A stretch of DNA of 29,123 nucleotides from CAVTBX01 sp963733135 (GCA_963733135.1 CAVTBX010000012.1:1-29123), one strand, 5' to 3'; shown: positions 1 to 8,717, counted from the stretch's first letter. Numbers and translations are program-made. The notes: generated from the sequence alone by a model not told the origin.

Positions 1-40
1 GAGACGGCATCCGCGGCTCCGCCACATTCACATCAAGCCT

Positions 41-693
41 CTAGCTGAGCTGGAGGCCCACGATCAGGGCCAGCACGAGCAGATAACCGCCCGCCACAAT
101 GCCGAGGCTTCGACGGTCGAACCGAACGGCGTGGTCGAGATCTCCGACCAGCCACGACGTCCGCGCCACGAGGCCAAGGCTTGCCACGATGAATGCGTAC
201 GACGCGATGTAGATCTTGTCGATCATCAGGAGGTAGTTCACCTCCGGAAGCGCCGAGTTGGTGGTCAGCTGCAGCGCGACCAGCGTGAGGAGCGCCGTGA
301 TCCCGATCCCGATGCGGCCTTCGACGAAGTCTGGGCGGACGATGAACATGAGCGCCGCCGAGATCAGCACGATGATGATCGGCAGGAGCAGCTTCACGGA
401 GTAGGTCGCGGCCGGGCGTGTCACGGCCAGCACGAACTGCGCCCGCGAGTACGACGGGAAGTCGGCGCCTTGCTCCCCGAACTGCGTTGCGTAGGGAACC
501 GAGACGATCTCGAGTGTCGGGTCGCCGAGGTTGTAGCCCGGCAGGGTCATCTCCGGACTCCGCGAGGCGGCGCGGTAGTCGGGCACGTAGCGAAGCTCGG
601 CGTCGTCGAGTCCCGAGTCCTCGAACTCGACGGTGAGCTGCCCGGCAGACAGATCGCCAGGGCTGCGACCCCGGCCACGAGCACTCTCCGCAT
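41..693 (-). pseudogene. Remnant of a Cys-loop-like pentameric ligand-gated ion channel gene
   Basis: The C-terminal part encodes four membrane segments in the order and spacing of the pentameric ligand-gated channel pore domain. TM1 contains LLLPIIIVLISAALMF, TM2 begins RIGIGITALLTLVALQL, TM3 follows YLLMIDKIYIASYAF, and TM4 lies at the very C-terminus. Just before it are end-of-ectodomain residues (LTVEFEDSGLDDAELRYVPD), which resemble the beta strands after the Cys-loop position in prokaryotic channels. The only good N-terminus is a signal peptide (MRRVLVAGVAALAICLPG, ATG at 693-691), but it lies in another frame and reaches the ectodomain strands after about 18 codons. Roughly 120 ectodomain residues are therefore missing and the frame changes at about 640-650. 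The pore frame itself is open only to a stop near 725, and its first usable start is GTG at 586. I read this as an internally deleted, frameshifted gene. A misassembly would look the same. Confidence 0.6.
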
Positions 694-790
694 CGCGCGA
701 CTCAACGCCCTCGGCGGTTCGCTGTCAAGCCTCCTGCCCGCCGGCGCCCTCGTCGCAGGATCGCCGCAGGTCAGTTGCGAATCCCACTCC

Positions 791-1693
791 GTGCTCACCG
801 TCCTCGCACTTGGTGGAAACGCCCTCCTGCGGAAAGACGAGCGTGGCACGGCGGCCGAGCAGCGGGCCAACCTGGCCGAGACGCTCGCCGCGGCGCGCGA
901 GATCCTCCAGGCGGGACCGGTGGTCGTCACCCACGGGAACGGGCCCCAGGTCGGCAACGAGCTCCTACGCCAGGAGGCGGGTGCGGCCGAGGCTCCCCCG
1001 CTCCCGCTCTGGCTCGCCGTCGCGCTCACCCAGGGCGAGATCGGGTCTCTGGTCGCGGCCGAGCTCCCGGTGGTCGTCGAGCGGGAGGTGGCCGTGATGC
1101 TCACGCACGTCGAGGTCGATCCTGACGACCCGGCCTTCGAGCACCCGACGAAGCCGATCGGGCCCTTCTACGACGAGGGCCAGACGACCGAGCTGCGCGA
1201 GGATCGCGGCTGGACGCTCGTCGAGGACTCCGGCCGCGGCTTCCGGCGCGTCGTGCCATCGCCCGAGCCGCAGGCGGTCGTCGAGCTCGCGACGATCCGG
1301 GCTCTCGTGGAGTCGAATGCTGCCGTCGTGGCCGCAGGCGGCGGCGGGATTCCCGTCGTGCGGCGCAGAGGCCGGCTCGAAGGGGCAGACGCCGTGATCG
1401 ACAAGGATCTCGCGAGCGCGCTCCTCGCGACCGCGCTCGGGGCCGACCGGCTCGTGATCCTCACGCAGGTCGCCGCCGTCTACCGGAACTACGGCGAACC
1501 TGACGCCGAGCCCGTGGCCGAACTCCGCCCCGGCCGGGATGACGCCATTCTTGACGAGCTCCCGGCCGGGAGCATGCGGCCCAAGGTCGCGGCCGCGTTC
1601 CGCTTCGTGGCGGAGACCGGCGGCGAGGCCCTCGTCACGAGCGCCGACGCTCTCCTGAAGGCTGAGGCCGGCACGAGGATCGTCCCGGGCTGA
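791..1693 (+). CDS. arcC: Carbamate kinase
   Basis: Amino acid kinase family enzyme of 300 residues, the usual size for carbamate kinase. It interconverts carbamoyl phosphate plus ADP with carbamate plus ATP in the cytoplasm. Family motifs are present in order: ALGGNAL at the N-terminus, VTHGNGPQVGN (phosphate-binding loop), the GGGGIPV loop, AVIDKDLAS (nucleotide binding) and GSMRPKV near the C-terminus. The GTG at 791 is chosen because family homology begins immediately (VLTVLALGGNALL); the frame is open far upstream but without family sequence. The ornithine carbamoyltransferase gene follows 14-41 bp later on the same strand, so the pair can turn citrulline into ornithine and ATP. No arginine deiminase gene is in the window. 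Confidence 0.93.
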   Translation: MLTVLALGGNALLRKDERGTAAEQRANLAETLAAAREILQAGPVVVTHGNGPQVGNELLRQEAGAAEAPPLPLWLAVALTQGEIGSLVAAELPVVVEREVAVMLTHVEVDPDDPAFEHPTKPIGPFYDEGQTTELREDRGWTLVEDSGRGFRRVVPSPEPQAVVELATIRALVESNAAVVAAGGGGIPVVRRRGRLEGADAVIDKDLASALLATALGADRLVILTQVAAVYRNYGEPDAEPVAELRPGRDDAILDELPAGSMRPKVAAAFRFVAETGGEALVTSADALLKAEAGTRIVPG

Positions 1694-1722
1694 AGGCGGC
1701 GGGTCGCGTGGGAGGCCACGGG

Positions 1723-1728
1723 TACCAT
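1723..1728 (+). promoter_or_regulatory. Candidate -10 box for leaderless argF
   Basis: TACCAT fits the TAnnnT -10 pattern of actinobacteria and ends six bases before the GTG at 1735, so transcription could start on the start codon. No convincing -35 is visible and no Shine-Dalgarno sequence sits at normal spacing. Suggestive only. Confidence 0.35.
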
Positions 1729-1734
1729 CCGGCC

Positions 1735-2688
1735 GTGCTTTCGGCCACTGCGGTACCGGCTCACCTGAAAGGCCGCGACTTCCTTCGCGTCAATGACTGG
1801 AGCGGCGAAGAGCTCCGGCTCGTGCTCGACGTCGCCGTCCGCCTGAAGGCCCGCCAGCGCGAGCGGGTGCCGCACCGGCTGCTCGAAGGGCGCACGCTCG
1901 GGATGATCTTCCAGAAGCCCTCGACCCGGACGCGCGTCAGCTTCGAGGTCGGCTTCGCACAGCTCGGCGGGACGCCCCTCTACCTCGCGGCCGGCGACCT
2001 CCAGCTCGGCCGCGGCGAGACGATCGAGGACACCGCCAAGGTGCTCTCCCGCTACCTAGACGGGATCATGATCCGCACGTTCGCCCAGGCGGACGTCGAC
2101 GGCCTTGCCGAGCACGCGGACATCCCGGTGATCAACGGGCTGACCGACGAGTTCCACCCGTGCCAGGCGCTGGCGGACGTCTTCACGATCCGCGAACGCT
2201 TCGAGGAGCTCGAGGGCGTTCGCGTCGCCTACTTCGGCGACGGAAACAACGTCTGCCACTCGCTGATGGTCGCCTGCGCCAAGCTCGGGGTGGACTTCGT
2301 GGCGGCGACGCCGGAGGGCTACGAGCCGAGCGGAGAGGTGGTCGGCTGGGCCGAGGCCGCGGCATCAGAGTCCGGCGGCTCGGTGACGCTCATCCGAGAC
2401 GCACGCGAGGCCGCGACCGGCGCGGACGTCCTCTACACCGACGTGTGGACGAGCATGGGCCAGGACGAAGAGCGCGAGCGCCGCCTCGCGGACCTCCAGG
2501 GATTCGGGATCGACACGAAGCTGCTCGACCTCGGGTCAGACCGGGTGATCGTCATGCACTGCCTCCCCGCGCACTACGGGGAGGAGGTTGCCAAGGACGT
2601 GCTCCACGGGCAGCGCTCGGCCGCGTGGGATCAGGCGGAGAACCGGCTCCACGCCCAGAAGGCGCTGCTCGCGCTCGTCGTCCGCTGA
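1735..2688 (+). CDS. argF: Ornithine carbamoyltransferase
   Basis: Catalyses carbamoyl phosphate plus ornithine to citrulline plus phosphate, or the reverse when used catabolically. The 317-residue protein has the carbamoyl phosphate loop STRTR (residues 63-67), R114 in IMIRTF, HPCQ (141-144), an ornithine-loop signature DVWTSMGQ and HCLP near the C-terminus. That is the full active-site set of an ornithine rather than aspartate transcarbamylase. GTG at 1735 places the conserved HLKGRDFL at residue 10; an in-frame GTG at 1708 would add nine residues. A TACCAT box lies six bases before 1735, which fits a leaderless transcript. The carbamate kinase next door suggests a catabolic (arcB-like) role, but sequence alone cannot separate this from arginine biosynthesis. 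Confidence 0.92.
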   Translation: MLSATAVPAHLKGRDFLRVNDWSGEELRLVLDVAVRLKARQRERVPHRLLEGRTLGMIFQKPSTRTRVSFEVGFAQLGGTPLYLAAGDLQLGRGETIEDTAKVLSRYLDGIMIRTFAQADVDGLAEHADIPVINGLTDEFHPCQALADVFTIRERFEELEGVRVAYFGDGNNVCHSLMVACAKLGVDFVAATPEGYEPSGEVVGWAEAAASESGGSVTLIRDAREAATGADVLYTDVWTSMGQDEERERRLADLQGFGIDTKLLDLGSDRVIVMHCLPAHYGEEVAKDVLHGQRSAAWDQAENRLHAQKALLALVVR

Positions 2689-2700
2689 CGCTCCACACGC

Positions 2701-3402
2701 GTGCTTCCGCTCAAGGACAACGTCCCGACGAGGCACTTCCCGATCGTCACGGTCTCGCTCATCGCCGCGAACGTGCTCGTCTGGATCCTGTACGAGAACA
2801 TGGGCGCCGGCCGTGAGTTCGAGGCGTCCGTCGTCGAGGCCTCGTACTTCCCGTGTGAGGTCGAGAGCTCCTGCCCGAACCTGGGTCTCGACTGGCCGCT
2901 GAACGCACTCACGTCGATGTTCATGCATGCGAGCTGGGCGCACTTGCTCGGCAACATGCTGTTTCTCTGGATCTTCGGGAACAACGTCGAGGACACCCTC
3001 GGCCGCGTGCGCTTCGTCGCGTTCTACGTCCTCGGAGGGCTCGCAGCGACCGCGGCGCAGTCGTTCGTCACGCTCGGATTCGGTGCCCCAGGGGACGCCG
3101 AGATCCCGAACCTGGGCGCGAGCGGGGCGATATCGGCCGTGCTCGGCGCGTACTTCGTGCTGGTGCCGCACTCGAAGATCCTGAGCTTCATCCCGCCCTT
3201 CTTCATCTTCCCCGTGCCGGCGATCGTCTTTCTCGGCGTCTACTTCGTCTACCAGCTCATCATCGGCAGCTACTCCTTCATGCACCCGGAGTCGGGCGGC
3301 GGCGTCGCCTACTTCGCCCATCTCGGCGGCATCGCGTTCGGGCTGCTGGTAGCGAAAGCGTTCGCGACCGGCCGGCCACGGCCGCTCAGGGCGACCTATT
3401 GA
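2701..3402 (+). CDS. Rhomboid family intramembrane serine protease
   Basis: Polytopic membrane protein of 233 residues. The rhomboid dyad is intact: Ser141 in GASG, followed by a transmembrane run, and His207 in YFAHLGG. The conserved HxxxxHxxxN pattern (H76, H81, N85 in FMHASWAHLLGN) is also there. Family members cleave single-pass membrane substrates within the bilayer. Two cysteines (C52, C58) lie in the long loop after TM1 and could form a disulfide. GTG at 2701 lies 12 bp after the argF stop. The next gene's TTG overlaps this stop by 4 bp, so the two are probably translationally coupled. The substrate cannot be inferred. Confidence 0.9.
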   Translation: MLPLKDNVPTRHFPIVTVSLIAANVLVWILYENMGAGREFEASVVEASYFPCEVESSCPNLGLDWPLNALTSMFMHASWAHLLGNMLFLWIFGNNVEDTLGRVRFVAFYVLGGLAATAAQSFVTLGFGAPGDAEIPNLGASGAISAVLGAYFVLVPHSKILSFIPPFFIFPVPAIVFLGVYFVYQLIIGSYSFMHPESGGGVAYFAHLGGIAFGLLVAKAFATGRPRPLRATY

Positions 3403-3734
3403 GCTTTGAGGAGCACGTGAGGCGCGCGGTCGAGTCGCTGCCTGACGACCTGCGCCGGGCGATGTCGAACGTCGCGATCGTGGTCGAGGACGAGAACCCC
3501 GAGGACTCCGACCTCTACGGGCTCTACACCGGCGTGCCGCTCACGAGCCGTGGGGCAGAGTCGTACGCGGGCGCCCTACCGGACAAGATCGAGATCTATC
3601 GACTGCCGCTCGAAGCCGAGTTCGGCGACGACCCTGAGCTCCTCGAGGAGGAGATCCGCATTACCGTCCTCCACGAGATCGCCCACCATTTCGGGATCGA
3701 CGAGGACCGGCTCGACGAGCTCGGCTGGAGCTAG
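3399..3734 (+). CDS. Small zincin-type metallopeptidase-like protein (PF06262-like)
   Basis: A 111-residue protein ending in HEIAHHFGIDEDRL, the signature of the minimal zincin family common in actinobacteria. H92, E93 and H96 form the HExxH core and an acidic residue downstream is the likely third zinc ligand. The family fold is a compact metallopeptidase core; substrates are largely unknown. TTG at 3399 overlaps the rhomboid stop by four bases (TTGA), so this start is favoured despite being non-ATG. The stop is shared with the converging gene on a CTAG at 3731-3734. Adjacency to a rhomboid hints at a common proteolytic function, which is inference. Confidence 0.82.
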   Translation: MSFEEHVRRAVESLPDDLRRAMSNVAIVVEDENPEDSDLYGLYTGVPLTSRGAESYAGALPDKIEIYRLPLEAEFGDDPELLEEEIRITVLHEIAHHFGIDEDRLDELGWS

Positions 3735-4690
3735 GAGCCAACCCAGCCGAGGTCGACCGCACGCACGTCGAGGGCGATCGGGTCGAGTGGCCGCTCTTCC
3801 GCAAGCGAGTAGATCTGCACGGTGTCGCCGAGGGTCGAGGCGACCCACCTCCCGTCTGCTGAGGCCGTATAGGCGAGCCCGTCGGCGAGGAACGGAGGAA
3901 GCGCAGGCCGGGCGGAGAGCCGGCCGCGGTCATCGAACCCGAGGACCGCGCCGGGGGCCTCGTCGCTCGGGACGAGCAGCCTGTCGCCGACGGCTCGCAG
4001 ATACTCCCGCACCGGGCAGCACGGACCTGGATTCGCGATCAGTCGACCGTCATCGAAGATCGCGAGCGACCGGTCGAGCGGGAAACGTCCTCCAACGAGG
4101 GCCGCCAGACGATCCTGGTCTAACCATGCAAGGTCGTGCGGAGCCTTCGGGAACTGGTCGCCCGGAACGACGACACGGAGGCACGGGCGTTCCGAGGCAC
4201 ACGGCTCGACGAGTTCGACGACGTCTCCGCTCCGGTTGACGAACGTGAGGCGTCCGCTCGGCCGCCAGGCTGGAGCGCAACCGCGCAGGCGCCTGACGCC
4301 GACCCGTGTCTGGGACGGGAAGCGCTCGGCGCGACCTCCGCACGGCTCCCCGGCGGCAACCAATCCCGTGGGCGAGACGCGGATCCGGCACGAATGAACG
4401 CCGGAGAGAACCGATCTGCTGAGCGTCGGGAGCGCGATGACCTCGATGTGACATCCAACGCCGCGCCTGACCGTCACGTACAGGAGCCCGCCCACGCCTC
4501 GGCTCTCCAGTCGTTCGGCGACCGTGAGTCGATCGGCCAGGGCCGTCGTGGTCGCGGCCGTAGTCGTGTCGGTCTCGCGGCGTTCGGGCCGAGCTTCCTC
4601 CGCCGCGTCCCCACCTCGGATCGCGTCACCGATGCCGACGACCGCGAGGAGAATGACCCCGCCGACGACGAGCGCCGTCCAGCGGCCCAC
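3731..4690 (-). CDS. Membrane-anchored extracytoplasmic protein, propeller-like, unknown function
   Basis: A 319-residue protein with one N-terminal membrane segment (WTALVVGGVILLAVVGIGDA) and a Thr/Glu-rich linker. The exported part is Cys-rich, with repeated patterns such as SPTGLV, RPSGRLTFVNRSG, FDDGRLIANPG, FDDRGRLSARP and SADGRWVASTLGD. These resemble blades of a beta-propeller (WD40/TolB-like), but I cannot name the family. The paired cysteines suggest disulfides and folding outside the membrane. GTG at 4690 begins two bases after the stop of the upstream histidine kinase, implying co-transcription and coupling. It may provide an extracellular input for that otherwise soluble kinase, but this is only a contextual guess. 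Confidence 0.7.
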   Translation of the reverse strand: MGRWTALVVGGVILLAVVGIGDAIRGGDAAEEARPERRETDTTTAATTTALADRLTVAERLESRGVGGLLYVTVRRGVGCHIEVIALPTLSRSVLSGVHSCRIRVSPTGLVAAGEPCGGRAERFPSQTRVGVRRLRGCAPAWRPSGRLTFVNRSGDVVELVEPCASERPCLRVVVPGDQFPKAPHDLAWLDQDRLAALVGGRFPLDRSLAIFDDGRLIANPGPCCPVREYLRAVGDRLLVPSDEAPGAVLGFDDRGRLSARPALPPFLADGLAYTASADGRWVASTLGDTVQIYSLAEERPLDPIALDVRAVDLGWVGS

Positions 4691-4692
4691 GC

Positions 4693-7600
4693 CTAGCCGC
4701 CGGCGTCTGCGGCGTCCTCGGCCAGCGGCAGCTCGAAGAAGAACGTCGAGCCTTCGCCCTCGGCCGAGGCGACCCAGATCCGCCCGCCCATGTGGCGGAT
4801 GAGCTCACGGCAGATGTAGAGGCCGAGGCCGGTGCCGCCGACCCCGCGGGTGAGATTCGGGTCGAGCCGATAGAACTTGTCGAAGATCCGAGCCTGCTCG
4901 GCCAGTGGGATCCCGAGCCCCTCGTCCCGCACCGCGAACCGCAGCCTTCGCTCCCTCGCTTCGAGCCGGATCTCGACCGCCCCGCCATCTGGCGAGTACT
5001 TGACCGCGTTGTCGACGAGGTTGGTGAGCACCTGCCGCGTCTTGTCCGCGTCCGCCGCGACTCGAGGGAGATCCGGCGCCGCCACGAGCCGGATGAGGAT
5101 CCCGTTTGGGAGATGCGTCTTGGCCGCCGCCACGACCTGCTCGGCAAGCCTCGTCGCCTCGAAAGCGTCGGACGACAGTTCGAGACTGCCACCCTCGAGC
5201 CGACTCGCCCAGAGGATGTCGTTGATCGTGTGGGCGAGCCTGTCGGACTCCTCCGAGATGACGTCGAGCAGCCGCTCGCGGAGCTCCTGGTCGAGCACGA
5301 CGTCGCGACGGCGCAGCGTCATTGCGGCGCCGTACACGGCGGCGAGCGGCGTCCGCAGCTCGTGGGAGGCCGTGGCGACGAACTCGGTCTTCAGGGTTTC
5401 GACCTTGCGTTCCTCCGTGAGGTCGCGGAAGGCGTAGACGGTCCCGTCGGAGAACCCCACGCCCGCGATCGAAAGCCAGAGCTCGCGCCCGTCCACCTCG
5501 ACTGGAACTGTCTCGGGCCGCGCGGCGGCACCTGGAATGCTGGACACCGGGACGAGACGACCGACATTCGCCCAGCTCGGAAGGACGTCGGTTACCGGAC
5601 GCCCGAGCGTCTCGCCGGGCGGAAGCCCTGTGATGGTTTCCGCCGCCGGGTTCCAGTACCGGACGACATCGCGTTCGTCGACCAAGAAGACGCCGTCTCC
5701 GACCGCAGCGAGAACGCGCGCCGCATCCGCGCGCTCCTCCGCGTCGCGGAAGAGGCGCGCGTTGTCGACGGCGAGCGCCGCACGCCTGGCAAGCTCGCGC
5801 GCGAGCGCGAAGTCCTCCTCGCCGTAGCGCCGGCCAGAGTCCGCCGCGAGGAAGGTCAGAGCGCCGATCGTCTGGCCGCGGGCGACGAGCGGGAGGATCA
5901 TCCCCGAGACCAGCCGGAGCTCACGAAGGAGAGCCAGATGGTCGTCATCGCGAGCGACCTGCTCGAGATCCGAGTCGAGATCCTCGAGGAGCACGGGCTC
6001 ACCGGTCCGGAGCACCCGGCCGACCGGACTCTTCTCGCTACCGGGGTCTGAAGTGAAGCGACGCTCGAGCTCGCGGACCAGCTCCTCGCGCCTTGGATCG
6101 AGCGCCGCAACGGCGACGCCCCGGATCTCGCTGCTCTGCTCGACCACGTCGACGACGCAGATATCGGCCATTCGCGGCACGGAGATCCGCGCCAGTCGCT
6201 CGAGGGTCGTCTCGTAGTCGAGCGACGCGCCGAGCACTTCGCTCGCCTCGACGAGCAGGCTCATGCCGGCCTCGGCGCGCTTGCGCTCCGTGACGTCGTG
6301 GAACGCGAGCACCGCGCCGGTGAGGACGCCGTCGGTCACGATCGGCGAGGACGTGTACGAGACCGCGAAGATCGTCCCGTCCTTTCGGATGTACGCATCG
6401 TCCTCGCGGTGCACGACCTCGCCGGTGCCGAGCGCCCGCAGGAGCGGACACTCCTCGTGCGGGAACGCGCTCCCGTCCGGCCGCCGGTAGTGGATGGTCG
6501 CGTGCATGTCGCGGCCGAGAAGCTCCTTTTCCGTCCAACCGAGCAGCCCCTCGGCGGCCGGGTTCACGAAGCTGACCCGCCCGTCGAGGTCGAGCGCGTA
6601 AACCCCTTCGGCCATGCTGCGGGTGACAGCCTCCAAGCGAGCGCGCTCGGCCTCTGCCCCCCGGTAGAGCCGTGCATTGTCGACCGCGAGCGCCGCCCGC
6701 TGCGCCAGCTCCTCCGCGAGGGCGAGATCCTCGGGGTTGTAGGTGCGCGCGGATTCCGCCGAGACGAACGCCACGGCGCCGAGCACGCGCCCGCGTGCAA
6801 TGAGCGGGGCGGTCACGTAAGAGCGCATCCCCACCTGGCGGAGTGCGGCGAGATGCTCCTCGCTCCGCGCGCCGGCGACGAGCATCTCGTCAGTGACTTC
6901 GGGGACGAGCTCGCCCTCTCCGGAACGCAGGACAGCCGCAATCCCGGTTTCGGCATCCGGGTCGATCGGGGCCAGACGGTTCAGCTCCTCAGCCCAGCCG
7001 AGCTTCGACTCGTCGACATGGGCGACGGACAGGATCCGGATCTCGCCGTCGTCCTCGAGCATGTAGACGGCGCACCAGTCGGCGAAGTGCGGGACGGCGA
7101 GCCTCGCGACGCCGTCGAGCGTCGCCTCGTAGTCGAGCGACGAGGCGATGACATCGCTCGCGCCGGCGAGAAAGCGCATGTCGTCCTCACGCCGGCGGCG
7201 CTCCGTGACGTCGTGGAACGTAACGACGCCGGCGACGATGTTCCCTTCCGCGTCGTGAACCGGCGAGGAGTCGATCTCCATCGCGCCGAACGTCCCGTCG
7301 CCCCGCCGTACTCGGACCTGCTCCTCCCGTACGACCTCGCCTGTCTTGAGAGACCGGGCGAGTGGCCAGTCCTCGGGGGCGTACGGCCGACCGTCCTCGT
7401 GGAAAGCTTCGTACGCGTCGTACTCGCCGATCTCGGACGACGCGAGGAACGGGTGTCGCCAGATCCGCTCGACCTGCTCGTTGCCCAGCAGGAGCCGTCC
7501 CGAAGGCGCCTCGGCGATGATGACGCCGGCCGGCATCTGCCTGAGGACGGCCTCGAGCAGCCCGCGCTCGACCTCGATCCGCCCGAGAAGCTCCTCGCGC

Positions 7601-8676
7601 TCGCCCTCACGCAGCTTGTGCTCGGTGACGTCATGGAAGATGTTGACGGCGAAGAGAACGGAGCCGTCGGCCGCGAACACCGGCGCCGAACGGATGATCG
7701 ACCAGCGCTCCCCCTCCCCGTCGCGGTTACGCCAGCCGATCGTGATGGACGCGGGCCGCTCGCCGGCGAGCGCGGCGCGTCCGGGCAGGTTGCTGGGATC
7801 GAAGGGCTCGCCGTGCTCGTCGAACAGCTCGAAGCGGTCGAGGATCGTGGTGACCGGCGCCGCGAGCAGCTCCTCGAGCGTCTCGAACCCGAGTTGGCGC
7901 ACGGCGGCCTCGTTGGCATAGACAAGCCCTCCGACCGGTGACTGGACGGTGATTCCGTCGGCGACGCCGCTGAAGATGATCGCGAGCTGGTCGCGCGACT
8001 CTCGGAGAGCGTCCTCCGCCTGGCGGCGGCCGATCGCAAACGCGAGGTGGCCGGCGATCGTCTCAGCTTGGCGGATCTCCTCGGCCGAGAAGACATGCGG
8101 CCGGTCGTGGGAGATCATGAACGCACCGACCAGGCGCCCCCCGTGAACGAGGGGAACGAAGGCGAGGGCGCGAATCCCCTCGTCGAGCACGGCCTCCCGA
8201 ACGGCATCGAGCGAGTCGTCGGCTGCGGCGTCCTCCACGGTGATCGTCGCGGCGCCGACGACGTCCGGCGCCCAGGGCACGTGCCCGTCGGCCGCGGATC
8301 GGTACTCATCTGAGAGGTTGCGCCACGCACGGAAGCGCATCACGCCCTCGGCGTCCACGACGAGGATCGACGCGCGATCGGCGGCCAAGCTGCGCAGGAG
8401 CCCGTCGATCGCGGTGTCGTAGATGTCGTCGAGCGTCTCGGCCCGCGCGACCGACTCAGTCAGCTCGTGAAGCGCGCGTAGCTGCTCGAAACGGCGTTCG
8501 AGCCCAGGCGATCCCGGTGGAGCGTCTACACCACCGTTCGAACCTTTGTCGACGGCGGACGCCGGCGTCACGTCCGACGTATGGGACGAGCTCGGATTTT
8601 GCCTGGATTCCGCGATCTTCTCTGTGTCCCTCAGCGTGACGTTAGCAGCGTCAACGGCCGCCTTCCGGCAGCGCAA
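4693..8676 (-). CDS. Large soluble multi-PAS/GAF sensor histidine kinase
   Basis: A 1327-residue kinase with no membrane segment and no receiver domain. Rough order: GAF (65-215), PAS (225-350), PAS (370-490), GAF (505-680), PAS (690-800), GAF (815-985), PAS (990-1095), HisKA and HATPase_c. The phosphoacceptor is His1105 in SHELRTPLAAVYG. The ATPase has the N box LVDNAVKYS, G1 box DEGLGIP and G2 box GTGLGLYICREL. Each PAS ends in a FHDVTE-type motif. The PAS-GAF block at 370-680 and that at 690-985 look like an internal duplication. The start is uncertain: TTG at 8676 is the furthest open start, but the first 55 residues show no domain, and GTG at 8571 would leave more space for the divergent promoter at 8683-8711. 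No response regulator is adjacent. Confidence 0.9.
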   Translation of the reverse strand: MRCRKAAVDAANVTLRDTEKIAESRQNPSSSHTSDVTPASAVDKGSNGGVDAPPGSPGLERRFEQLRALHELTESVARAETLDDIYDTAIDGLLRSLAADRASILVVDAEGVMRFRAWRNLSDEYRSAADGHVPWAPDVVGAATITVEDAAADDSLDAVREAVLDEGIRALAFVPLVHGGRLVGAFMISHDRPHVFSAEEIRQAETIAGHLAFAIGRRQAEDALRESRDQLAIIFSGVADGITVQSPVGGLVYANEAAVRQLGFETLEELLAAPVTTILDRFELFDEHGEPFDPSNLPGRAALAGERPASITIGWRNRDGEGERWSIIRSAPVFAADGSVLFAVNIFHDVTEHKLREGEREELLGRIEVERGLLEAVLRQMPAGVIIAEAPSGRLLLGNEQVERIWRHPFLASSEIGEYDAYEAFHEDGRPYAPEDWPLARSLKTGEVVREEQVRVRRGDGTFGAMEIDSSPVHDAEGNIVAGVVTFHDVTERRRREDDMRFLAGASDVIASSLDYEATLDGVARLAVPHFADWCAVYMLEDDGEIRILSVAHVDESKLGWAEELNRLAPIDPDAETGIAAVLRSGEGELVPEVTDEMLVAGARSEEHLAALRQVGMRSYVTAPLIARGRVLGAVAFVSAESARTYNPEDLALAEELAQRAALAVDNARLYRGAEAERARLEAVTRSMAEGVYALDLDGRVSFVNPAAEGLLGWTEKELLGRDMHATIHYRRPDGSAFPHEECPLLRALGTGEVVHREDDAYIRKDGTIFAVSYTSSPIVTDGVLTGAVLAFHDVTERKRAEAGMSLLVEASEVLGASLDYETTLERLARISVPRMADICVVDVVEQSSEIRGVAVAALDPRREELVRELERRFTSDPGSEKSPVGRVLRTGEPVLLEDLDSDLEQVARDDDHLALLRELRLVSGMILPLVARGQTIGALTFLAADSGRRYGEEDFALARELARRAALAVDNARLFRDAEERADAARVLAAVGDGVFLVDERDVVRYWNPAAETITGLPPGETLGRPVTDVLPSWANVGRLVPVSSIPGAAARPETVPVEVDGRELWLSIAGVGFSDGTVYAFRDLTEERKVETLKTEFVATASHELRTPLAAVYGAAMTLRRRDVVLDQELRERLLDVISEESDRLAHTINDILWASRLEGGSLELSSDAFEATRLAEQVVAAAKTHLPNGILIRLVAAPDLPRVAADADKTRQVLTNLVDNAVKYSPDGGAVEIRLEARERRLRFAVRDEGLGIPLAEQARIFDKFYRLDPNLTRGVGGTGLGLYICRELIRHMGGRIWVASAEGEGSTFFFELPLAEDAADAGG

Positions 8677-8682
8677 AGGGGC

Positions 8683-8711
8683 TTGAACCAGACCCGCAAG
8701 ACGTGTAGAAC
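8683..8711 (+). promoter_or_regulatory. Predicted promoter of the BamE-like gene, leaderless
   Basis: TTGAAC (8683-8688), a 17-bp spacer and TAGAAC (8706-8711) match four of six positions each of the -35 and -10 consensus. The -10 ends six bases before the GTG at 8718, placing the probable first transcribed base on the start codon. Confidence 0.5.
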
Positions 8712-8717
8712 GAAGCG

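Noticed and set aside
775..793. Leaderless promoter for carbamate kinase (GAATCC before GTG)
   Set aside because: Hexamer too far from TAnnnT and no -35.
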